Of a stretch of DNA of 52,181 nt, positions 8,690 through 15,624 are shown in pieces. The notes under the pieces are model-generated. The model worked only from the letters and a program-made list of their open reading frames with translations, was not told where the DNA came from and searched no databases. Positions within the stretch are counted from its first letter, which is position 1. Each line of letters starts with the position of its first letter. Position numbers and translations under genes: made by a program. Where the stretch lies: NCBI GenBank assembly GCA_964600595.1, contig CAZRKL010000003.1, forward strand, positions 1-52,181, in the 5' to 3' direction. Source of the stretch: DAIOEK01 sp964600595 (GTDB taxonomy: Bacteria; Chloroflexota; Anaerolineae; Anaerolineales; Anaerolineaceae).

Positions 8690-9800
8690 CCAACACCTCT
8701 TTCAGGACATCCATAAAATTCTTATCAGCCGGTTTCACTTCTGTGCCAAGTGTCTTTGCCAGCTCTTCCATTAGTTTTCTCTGAGCATCATCTAGACGAT
8801 TCGGCACCTCGACATTGATCACAACCCGTTGATCGCCTCTACCGGATGATTTCAAGTATGGCACTCCCTTGCCTTTCAGGGTAAACACTTTGCCGGGTTG
8901 AGTGCCTGCAGGGATTTTTAAAGAAGCAGGTCCATCCACCGTAGGCACCTGTATTTCTGCACCCAGGGTTGCCTGCGCAATATTAATATTCAAATTTAAA
9001 AGGATGTCATTCGCGTGGCGTTCAAAAAACTTGTGTTTTTGGACATCCACCTCGATGAACAGATTGCCATTCGGACCACCATACGCTCCAGGCTGTCCCT
9101 CACCTGCCAGGCGGATTTGGGTTCCGGTATCCACGCCCGCCGGGACGGATATGGTTTTTGTAACATGCTTGCGTTCCAAACCGGATCCGCGGCAAGTTTT
9201 ACAGGGCGAACTGATCACTTCTCCGCTTCCATTACAATTTGGGCACGTGGTTACCTGTACCATGGAACCCAAAAAGGTTTGCCTGACCTGCCTGACTTCC
9301 CCTTTACCACCGCACGTTCCACATTTGGTGGGCGAGGTTCCGGGTTCAGCGCCATTTCCACGACAGGTTGAGCATACCTCATCACGATCAAATTGGATGT
9401 CTTTTTCTGCACCAAATACGGCTTCTTCAAAAGTCAGTTTAATTTTCTGACCCAGATCCTGACCCCGCCGTGGTGCAGTTCGTGAGCGGCGGCTGCCGCC
9501 CATGGAACCAAAACCAAAAAACTCGCTGAAAAGATCACTGAGGTCGATGGTTGAGAAATCGGGCATTCCGCCCATTCCATTCAGCCCGGCAAATCCATAG
9601 CGGTCATAGGCTGCCCGTTTTTCTGGATCAGAAAGAACGGCATACGCCTCGTTTATCTCTTTAAATTTTTCTTCTGCGTCCGCTTCTTTATTGATATCCG
9701 GATGATACTTACGGGCAAGAGTCCTGAAGGAGGTTTTTAACTCATCAGGTGAGGCATTTTTACTTACCTCAAGGACTTCATAGAAATCGCGTTGTGCCAT
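8682..9800 (-). CDS. dnaJ: Chaperone DnaJ (class A Hsp40)
   Basis: This 372-residue co-chaperone delivers clients to DnaK and stimulates its ATPase. It shows the J domain with HPD (YHPDINKE), a Gly/Phe-rich stretch (GFAGLNGMGGMPDF), four zinc-binding CxxCxGxG repeats (CSTCRGNG, CGTCGGKG, CPNCNGSG, CKTCRGSG) and the C-terminal substrate domains. All key residues are present. AAAGG precedes the ATG. It lies downstream of dnaK, separated by a strong hairpin that may reduce its expression relative to dnaK, and it overlaps prmA by 8 nt. Confidence 0.97.
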   Translation of the reverse strand: MAQRDFYEVLEVSKNASPDELKTSFRTLARKYHPDINKEADAEEKFKEINEAYAVLSDPEKRAAYDRYGFAGLNGMGGMPDFSTIDLSDLFSEFFGFGSMGGSRRSRTAPRRGQDLGQKIKLTFEEAVFGAEKDIQFDRDEVCSTCRGNGAEPGTSPTKCGTCGGKGEVRQVRQTFLGSMVQVTTCPNCNGSGEVISSPCKTCRGSGLERKHVTKTISVPAGVDTGTQIRLAGEGQPGAYGGPNGNLFIEVDVQKHKFFERHANDILLNLNINIAQATLGAEIQVPTVDGPASLKIPAGTQPGKVFTLKGKGVPYLKSSGRGDQRVVINVEVPNRLDDAQRKLMEELAKTLGTEVKPADKNFMDVLKEVLGG

Positions 9801-9822
9801 ACATTAACCTTTATTGCAAAGA

Positions 9823-9860
9823 ATGGAGAGTGCGAAGAAATTCTTTCTTCGCATCTCCAT
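9823..9860 (-). promoter_or_regulatory. Long hairpin in the dnaK-dnaJ intergenic region
   Basis: The arms atggagagtgcgaagaaa (9823-9840) and tttcttcgcatctccat (9844-9860) pair over 17 bp with a single bulged base and a 3-nt loop. No clear U tract follows on the minus strand, so it is more likely a processing or stabilising hairpin, or a leaky attenuator, than a full terminator. Confidence 0.6.
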
Positions 9861-9891
9861 GCAAGCAGCATAAAAAGAAGTATAAAAGTTC

Positions 9892-11796
9892 TTATACGCT
9901 CTTAAACTCTCCATCCACTACATCATCGGTGCCACCGGGCTGTTGACCTTGGGGATTTCCCGTATCGCCACCTGGCGCTCCCGCTGCGGGACCAGCCTGC
10001 TGGTAGGCAGCAGATCCAATACCCTGTAGAATCTGACCAAGTTCATCGGTTGCTTTCTTGATTGATTCCACATCTTCGGAAGACATCATATCTTTCAATT
10101 TTTTCGATGCTTCTTCGGCTTTGGTCTTCATATCTGCCGGAACCTTATCGCCCAGATCACGAATTGTCTTTTCGGTGGTGTAAATCAGGTTATCCGCGTG
10201 ATTGCGGGCTTCAATTAATTCCTTGCGTTTTCGATCATTTTCCGCATTGGTCTCAGCTTCCTGGCGCATCTTTTCGATTTCGGCTTCTGACAGACCCGAA
10301 GATGCGGTGATGGTGATATGCTGGCTTCTGCCTGTGGCTTTATCCTGTGCTGTTACTTTGAGGATGCCATTCGCATCAATATCGAAGGTTACTTCGATTT
10401 GAGGCACACCGCGTGGAGCTGGAGGAATTCCATCTAATGTGAAGCGACCGAGGCTCTTGTTATCCATTGCCATCGGACGTTCACCCTGCAGTACATGGAT
10501 CTCAACCTGCGTCTGGGTATCTGACGCGGTGGAAAAGATCTGGCTCTTGCGGGTGGGGATGGTGGTGTTGCGCTCAATCAGCGGGGTAGCTACGTTTCCA
10601 TAGGTTTCCACCGAGAGAGTCAGTGGAGTCACATCAAGGAGAAGAATATCTTTGACCTCTCCACCAAGAACGCCAGCTTGAATGGCTGCGCCAACAGCTA
10701 CCACCTCATCTGGATTGACTCCCTTGTGCGGATCTTTTCCAAATTCTTTACGAACCGTATCTTGAACCAGGGGCATACGTGTCATACCACCCACCAGAAC
10801 TACTTCATCGATATCTGATGTTTTGAGATCGGCATCTTTCAATGCCCGCCGAACCGGTTCAAGTGTCTTTTGGACAAGATCGTCAGTCAATTGTTCGAGC
10901 TTTGCGCGGGTCAGAGTCATCACCAAATGCTTGGGCCCACTGGCGTCCGCTGTAATGTAAGGCAGGTTTATTTCTGCCTGCATGGTAGATGAAAGCTCAA
11001 TCTTGGCTTTTTCAGCAGCTTCTTTCAAACGCTGCAGCGCCTGGCGGTCATTCTTCAGGTCAATGCCATTGGATTTTTTGAACTCATCCACCAGGTGATC
11101 GAGAATGCGCTGATCAAAATCATCTCCGCCTAAAAAGGTATCTCCTGATGTTGAGCGAACCTGGAAAACGCCGTCGCCTACATCGAGAATTGAAATATCA
11201 AAAGTTCCGCCACCGAGGTCATACACAGCAATGGTTTCATTCTTTTTCTTATCCAAACCATATGCCAGTGAAGAAGCGGTCGGCTCATTGATGATGCGCA
11301 GAACTTCCAAACCGGCGATCTTGCCGGCATCTTTGGTAGCATTCCGTTGGGCATCGTTAAAGTAAGCCGGGACGGTAATAACTGCCTGTGTAACCGGCTC
11401 GCCCAGATACGCTTCGGCATCCGCCTTAATTTTGGCAAGGATCATTGCCGACACCTCTGGCGGGGAGTAATCTTTGCCATCCAGGGTGACGCGTACATCT
11501 CCATTGGAGGCTTTGCCCACCCGATACGGAACACGGTTTAGTGTACGCTGAACTTCCGCATCTTCGAATTTTCGCCCCATGAAACGTTTAATTGAGAATA
11601 CGGTATTCTCCGCATTCACCACTGACTGGTTGCGGGCAACTCGACCAATGAGCCGTTCGTGATTTTTGTTGACTGCCACCACAGACGGGATAAGGCGTTC
11701 TCCCTCTGCGCTCGGAATGACAACCGGCTCACCGCCCTGCATGACTGCGACTACTGAGTTGGTAGTACCAAGATCGATTCCAATGACTTTTCCCAT
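9892..11796 (-). CDS. dnaK: Chaperone DnaK (Hsp70)
   Basis: This 634-residue cytoplasmic Hsp70 has the nucleotide-binding motifs GIDLGTTNSVVAV at the N-terminus, IAVYDLGGGTFDISIL, and the hinge VLLLDVTPLTLSVET. It also has a complete substrate-binding domain and a Gly/Pro/Gln-rich tail ending in DDVVDGEFKSV. Length and motifs are standard. AGGAG lies 7 nt before the ATG and overlaps the grpE stop region. It is the third gene of the CIRCE-controlled hrcA-grpE-dnaK-dnaJ-prmA operon. Confidence 0.98.
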   Translation of the reverse strand: MGKVIGIDLGTTNSVVAVMQGGEPVVIPSAEGERLIPSVVAVNKNHERLIGRVARNQSVVNAENTVFSIKRFMGRKFEDAEVQRTLNRVPYRVGKASNGDVRVTLDGKDYSPPEVSAMILAKIKADAEAYLGEPVTQAVITVPAYFNDAQRNATKDAGKIAGLEVLRIINEPTASSLAYGLDKKKNETIAVYDLGGGTFDISILDVGDGVFQVRSTSGDTFLGGDDFDQRILDHLVDEFKKSNGIDLKNDRQALQRLKEAAEKAKIELSSTMQAEINLPYITADASGPKHLVMTLTRAKLEQLTDDLVQKTLEPVRRALKDADLKTSDIDEVVLVGGMTRMPLVQDTVRKEFGKDPHKGVNPDEVVAVGAAIQAGVLGGEVKDILLLDVTPLTLSVETYGNVATPLIERNTTIPTRKSQIFSTASDTQTQVEIHVLQGERPMAMDNKSLGRFTLDGIPPAPRGVPQIEVTFDIDANGILKVTAQDKATGRSQHITITASSGLSEAEIEKMRQEAETNAENDRKRKELIEARNHADNLIYTTEKTIRDLGDKVPADMKTKAEEASKKLKDMMSSEDVESIKKATDELGQILQGIGSAAYQQAGPAAGAPGGDTGNPQGQQPGGTDDVVDGEFKSV

Positions 11797-11805
11797 TTTG
11801 TTCTC

Positions 11806-12339
11806 CTAACGTGCTACCCTTACAAGCGACGGACGGATGATACGGTCGCCAATCAGGTATCCTTTTTGGATGACTTCTATAATTTGACCGCTCTCATGAG
11901 CGGGACTATCCTCGTGTGTAATTGCTTCATGGAAGTTCGGGTCGAACATTTGCCCATCAGAGACAATTTCTTTCACCCCGTCCGCTTCCAGTATTCCCTG
12001 CAATTTCTTATAAATCAATTCAATTCCTTCAGCCCAGGCTGCACCCTCCCCTGTGGAAGGTTGTGCTTTTAGCGCCCGCTCAAGATCGTCCATCACCTGC
12101 AAATACTTACGGGTCATGGATGCCAGCAAATTCTGCTGGGTTTGAATCTGATTTTGCTCAATCCGTTTTTTATAATTCAAAAAATCAGCCCGCTCGCGCT
12201 GCCACCCATCAAAGTATTCGGCTGTTTTCGCGGTGCTTTCAACCAGTTGATTTTCAAGCTCTTGAATCTTAGTTTCCTTTTCCATCAATTGTTTTTCTGT
12301 TGATGGGGATGATTGTGTTTTCGGTTTTCGTTCTGTCAT
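11806..12339 (-). CDS. grpE: Nucleotide exchange factor GrpE
   Basis: The protein is 177 residues if started at the ATG at 12339, which I prefer over a TTG five codons upstream because AGGAG sits 6 nt before that ATG. A charged N-terminal coiled coil (EKETKIQELENQLVESTAKT) leads into the GrpE core with DFLNYKKRIEQ, VMDDLERAL and FDPNFHEAI. The C-terminal beta domain is GYLIGDRIIRPSLVRVA. It releases ADP from DnaK. The stop codon is 9 nt from the dnaK start. Confidence 0.96.
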   Translation of the reverse strand: MTERKPKTQSSPSTEKQLMEKETKIQELENQLVESTAKTAEYFDGWQRERADFLNYKKRIEQNQIQTQQNLLASMTRKYLQVMDDLERALKAQPSTGEGAAWAEGIELIYKKLQGILEADGVKEIVSDGQMFDPNFHEAITHEDSPAHESGQIIEVIQKGYLIGDRIIRPSLVRVAR

Positions 12340-12389
12340 GCATTTCTCCTGCAAATCGGGCTTAAGGCTAACACTTCACCTTTTTCTAT

Positions 12390-13424
12390 TTACTCAACCA
12401 TGGTGTCAGTGACCAGTTCGCTCAGCAAACCAGCCATGAAACGCACCGTGGAGATTGTTCGGCCATAGTACATGCGGGTCGGACCGATAACTCCCACTGT
12501 TCCGGTTGCCGTGCCGGGAACCCCATACCGGGCGAGAACTACTGAGCACTGGCGCAATTCCTCCCAGTTTCCCTCTCCACCAATGAGCACCTGAACTCCA
12601 CCCACATTTGTATTTAACACGGTCCGCTCGATAAGATTATCAAGCAGCGTCCTTTCTTCGAGCAACTTTAATGCCTTGCGTGCATCTTCTGATTGCGCAA
12701 ATTCCGGCTCGGTGAGCACGTTAGTCAGCCCATCCATGTACAACTCACCTGAAACAGAAGCCGATACTCCCTCGAGCGATTGGACAATCAGTTTAAGAAG
12801 ATCTTCTTCCAGCGGCGAGTATTGATTCGCCAGTGACTTAATTGCCACTGCATCCAAACCCTGGCAGATTTGCGATAACCTGCTGGCGCTAATGGAGAGT
12901 TGTTCCTGCATCACCGGTTCAGCCAGGGTGAGCATTTGCTGCAATATCTCGCCCCCCACCAATACCATCACCATCAATACCTGCCTGCCCCTGGTGGATA
13001 TTAATTCAAGGTGTTTTAAACGGGCATGCTCAGGGTGAGGCGAGGTGATGATGGAGGCTGCCTTCGATTGAAAAGCCAGCACCGATGCAGCCAGCTTCAT
13101 CCACTGTTCCAAACCCTGCCGGCTTTGATAAAATTGGTGGCTGATCGTTCGCTGGGTTGTAATGGGCAAATCTGTGTTATTGAGCAGCTTGCCAACAAAA
13201 TACCGATACCCCTCATCTGTGGGCAATCTCCCAGCAGATGTGTGGGGTTGCGAAAGATAGCCTGCTTCATCGAGGGCAGCCAGCTCATTTCGAACTGTTG
13301 CCGGGCTTAGTTCAAGGCTGTATTTATCCACCAAATACTGTGATCCAATCGGCTGGGAATTCTGCACGAAATCGTGGATCACCAGGGTGAGGATGAATTT
13401 TTGTCGGTCAGTCAGCTCATTCAT
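12390..13424 (-). CDS. hrcA: Heat-inducible transcription repressor HrcA
   Basis: This winged-helix repressor binds CIRCE, and its folding depends on GroEL/ES. The N-terminus MNELTDRQKFIL and the recognition region SPATVRNELAALDEAGYLSQPHTSAGRLPTDEGYRYFV are typical, as is the C-terminal GPTRMYYGR. An in-frame ATG at 13448 lies inside the CIRCE spacer and would add eight residues. I place the start at 13424 because homologues begin there and the operator should be untranslated; no strong Shine-Dalgarno settles it. From 13424 the length is about 344 residues, normal for HrcA. It is the first gene of the operon and so is autoregulated. Confidence 0.95.
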   Translation of the reverse strand: MNELTDRQKFILTLVIHDFVQNSQPIGSQYLVDKYSLELSPATVRNELAALDEAGYLSQPHTSAGRLPTDEGYRYFVGKLLNNTDLPITTQRTISHQFYQSRQGLEQWMKLAASVLAFQSKAASIITSPHPEHARLKHLELISTRGRQVLMVMVLVGGEILQQMLTLAEPVMQEQLSISASRLSQICQGLDAVAIKSLANQYSPLEEDLLKLIVQSLEGVSASVSGELYMDGLTNVLTEPEFAQSEDARKALKLLEERTLLDNLIERTVLNTNVGGVQVLIGGEGNWEELRQCSVVLARYGVPGTATGTVGVIGPTRMYYGRTISTVRFMAGLLSELVTDTMVE

Positions 13425-13432
13425 TTTATTTT

Positions 13433-13459
13433 TTAGCACTCTAATCATTAGAGTGCTAA
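13433..13459 (-). promoter_or_regulatory. CIRCE operator (HrcA binding site)
   Basis: TTAGCACTC-N9-GAGTGCTAA is a perfect match to the CIRCE consensus. It lies just downstream of the predicted transcription start and immediately before hrcA. Confidence 0.97.
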
Positions 13460-13472
13460 TCCATTGCTATTA

Positions 13473-13501
13473 ATGATAACATTGGCGTTTTCGAGCGTCA
13501 A
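13473..13501 (-). promoter_or_regulatory. Promoter of the hrcA-grpE-dnaK-dnaJ-prmA operon
   Basis: On the minus strand -35 TTGACG (13496-13501) and -10 TATCAT (13473-13478) are exactly 17 nt apart. The start expected near 13466 puts CIRCE at the beginning of the transcript. Confidence 0.8.
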
Positions 13502-13592
13502 GCAGGATAAAAAGGATTCAAATAAAAGATTAATACTTCGGCAAATATTTGACTCTATTGCCGCGAGCATCTAAACTGATAGAGGAGATCCG

Positions 13593-14060
13593 ATGGGAGA
13601 TCAAAACAAACTAGTCCAGCTTAACGTCGGTTGTGGAAGAGATATCCAGGAGGGATGGATCAACCTTGATGCGTATCCATTGCCCGGGGTGGACATAGTN
13701 NNNNNNNNNNNNNNNNNNNNNNNNNNNNNNNNNNNNNNNNNNNNNNNNNNNNNNNNNNNNNNNNNNNNNNNNNNNNNNNNNNNNNNNNNNNNNNNNNNNG
13801 GTAGTTTTGGATACTTCTCCCAGCCTTACTATTGGCGCGCGGATTATGGCTATCGAGGCGACTGGCAGCCAAACACAATCACCTTGTTTATTGAAGGCAG
13901 ACTGCTGCAGGGCAAAAATTCCAGCCAAATCATGGAGATGGTCATGCATCAGCGGAATATTGTGCGGGAAATGATGGTTGAATTGGAAGCTGTCAAACCA
14001 CTCAGACAGCCGCTGCGCGAACTGCAAAAGAATCCAGATATTAAGATACAGGCAGTTTAG
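13593..14060 (+). CDS. SAM-dependent methyltransferase, interrupted by an assembly gap
   Basis: The visible N-terminus reads QLNVGCGRDIQEGWINLD, the glycine-rich SAM-binding motif I of class I methyltransferases; the acidic end of the second strand is in NLDAYP. GAGGAG precedes the ATG at a good distance. The sequence then enters 100 N. After the gap about 86 residues in the same nominal frame (SQPYYWRADYGYRGDWQ onward, ending NPDIKIQAV) look like the C-terminus of the same protein type. Because 100 N is the usual placeholder for an unknown gap, true length and frame across it are not known. The two halves could in principle belong to different genes. The methylated substrate is unknown. Confidence 0.6.
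   Translation: MGDQNKLVQLNVGCGRDIQEGWINLDAYPLPGVDIXXXXXXXXXXXXXXXXXXXXXXXXXXXXXXXXXXGSFGYFSQPYYWRADYGYRGDWQPNTITLFIEGRLLQGKNSSQIMEMVMHQRNIVREMMVELEAVKPLRQPLRELQKNPDIKIQAV
13700..13799. other. Scaffold gap of 100 N
   Basis: There are exactly 100 undetermined bases, the conventional placeholder for a gap of unknown size. Any reading frame drawn through it is arbitrary. Confidence 0.99.
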
Positions 14061-14237
14061 AACTAATGCTTGAACACTTTATTCTCTCACTTTTAAAGAA
14101 ACGACTGCAATCATATTCGTTCTATGCAGGTTTCTTTAGAACCGATCACGACCCCCCACGATAATTCCCTTCCATACCGTCCACGGGAATACTCCCCTAT
14201 CATTATCAGGATAACCAGTAAGCAGAGTGAGGTATTT

Positions 14238-15584
14238 ATGACCCCCAGAGAATTCGTGTCGAAACGTGCCCCGGCTTTCAACGATATACCCAATGAAAAA
14301 TGGAATGACTGGCGCTGGCAGTTAAGCCACCGGTTGAACACAATAGAAGAAATTGAAACTGTGCTGAAACTGACCGAGAGTGAAAAAAAAGCTTTGAGCA
14401 CCAGTGGTTTGTTCCGGGTGGAAATCACCCCATATTTCATTTCACTGATTGATCCCGAAGATCTGAACGACCCCATTCGCAAACAGATCATCCCCACATC
14501 TGACGAAATCCAACCTTTTACCGGTATGATGGAAGACTCACTGGCAGAAGACCGTGATTCACCTGTCCCGGGGCTGGTACACCGTTATCCTGACCGGGTT
14601 CTCATGCTGGTGACCACCCAGTGCGCGTCATACTGCCGCTACTGCACACGCTCCAGAATTGTGGGAGACCCCAATGCCACCTTCTCGCGTTCTGAATTTG
14701 AAGCGCAAATAGACTATCTCAAACGTACCCCACAGGTAAGAGATGTACTTCTCTCAGGCGGTGATCCGCTCACCCTGGCACCCAAACTCCTCGAAGAACT
14801 TCTCTCCCGACTGCGCGAGATTCCGCACATCGAAATCATCCGTATCGGTTCGCGTGTTCCTGTTTTCATGCCGATGCGGGTTACGCAGGAACTGACCGAC
14901 ATGCTGGAAAAATACCATCCACTCTGGATGAATATTCATGTAAACCACCCCAACGAGATCAGCCTGGAACTTGCCCAGGCGTGCGACAAATTGAGCAGGG
15001 CGGGCATCCCGCTCGGGAATCAGTCTGTTCTCTTAGCCGGGGTCAATGATTGCGCCCATCTGCAGCGCCAACTGGTCCATGAACTGGTCCGCATTAGAGT
15101 GAGACCATATTACCTGTACCAGTGTGACCTGGTAGAAGGAGCCGGACACTTCCGCACGCCTGTGGCAAAGGGTGTTGAAATCATCGAGGCATTACGCGGA
15201 CACACCTCTGGCTATGCAGTTCCCACCTACGTGGTTGATGCGCCGGGCGGAGGCGGAAAAATTCCGGTTATGCCAAATTACATGGTTTCCATGTCTGATC
15301 ATAAAGTAGTGCTGCGTAACTACGAGGGATACGTGACCGCGTACGAGGAACCCATGACCTACCAGCCGCACGATCCGAAGACCTGCCCCTTCTGTCAGAA
15401 TAAACGCGGAGAGCCTGGTCAGCGCGGAATTTCTGGTATGCTCGATGGCGATCAGATGTTTATCAAACCTGAAGGTTTTGATCTATTGCACAGCCGCGGA
15501 GGTGAAACGCATCGACTGCGCGAGAATATGGAAAAATGGAAGCCACTCGGGATAGGGGATGGAAGTTCCCCAAAAACTGAATAA
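14238..15584 (+). CDS. kamA: Lysine 2,3-aminomutase (radical SAM, PLP)
   Basis: Started at the ATG at 14238, behind GTGAGG, the protein has 448 residues; a longer reading from 14124 lacks a Shine-Dalgarno. It converts L-lysine to L-beta-lysine. It shows the radical-SAM cluster CX3CX2C (C129, C133, C136; QCASYCRYCTRSR) and the PLP lysine K341 in APGGGGK. Residues D297 (YQCDL) and D334 (YVVDAP) stand 37 apart and 7 before the PLP Lys. This is the spacing of the two aspartates that hold the substrate amino group in the clostridial enzyme; the glutamate mutase replaces them. C272 with the CPFC at 383-386 fits the structural zinc site. No acetyltransferase (ablB) or other lysine-fermentation gene is adjacent, so its pathway cannot be told from context. 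Confidence 0.87.
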   Translation: MTPREFVSKRAPAFNDIPNEKWNDWRWQLSHRLNTIEEIETVLKLTESEKKALSTSGLFRVEITPYFISLIDPEDLNDPIRKQIIPTSDEIQPFTGMMEDSLAEDRDSPVPGLVHRYPDRVLMLVTTQCASYCRYCTRSRIVGDPNATFSRSEFEAQIDYLKRTPQVRDVLLSGGDPLTLAPKLLEELLSRLREIPHIEIIRIGSRVPVFMPMRVTQELTDMLEKYHPLWMNIHVNHPNEISLELAQACDKLSRAGIPLGNQSVLLAGVNDCAHLQRQLVHELVRIRVRPYYLYQCDLVEGAGHFRTPVAKGVEIIEALRGHTSGYAVPTYVVDAPGGGGKIPVMPNYMVSMSDHKVVLRNYEGYVTAYEEPMTYQPHDPKTCPFCQNKRGEPGQRGISGMLDGDQMFIKPEGFDLLHSRGGETHRLRENMEKWKPLGIGDGSSPKTE

Positions 15585-15588
15585 TACA

Positions 15589-15620
15589 AATCGGGGCTGG
15601 TTATGGAACCAGCCCCGATT
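15589..15620. terminator. Bidirectional intrinsic terminator
   Basis: A perfect 14-bp stem, aatcggggctggtt (15589-15602) with aaccagccccgatt (15607-15620), has a 4-nt loop. It lies between the convergent kamA and pheT genes. Confidence 0.9.
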
Positions 15621-15624
15621 ATAT

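Noticed and set aside
13425..13448. HrcA start inside the CIRCE element
   Set aside because: The operator should be upstream of translation and homologues begin at MNELTDRQ-like sequence.
13549..13577. TTGACT-N17-TAAACT as promoter of the methyltransferase gene
   Set aside because: The predicted start would fall inside its own Shine-Dalgarno (13581-13587), so I do not list it.
13611..14027. Minus-strand frames through the N gap
   Set aside because: They cross 100 undetermined bases and are shadows of the methyltransferase frame.
14092..14140. Inverted repeat TAAAGAAAC / GTTTCTTTA considered as a terminator of the methyltransferase gene
   Set aside because: A long loop and no following T tract; weak as a terminator.
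14124..14237. N-terminal extension of lysine 2,3-aminomutase from an upstream ATG
   Set aside because: No Shine-Dalgarno before 14124 and no resemblance to the family in the first 38 residues; GTGAGG precedes the ATG at 14238.
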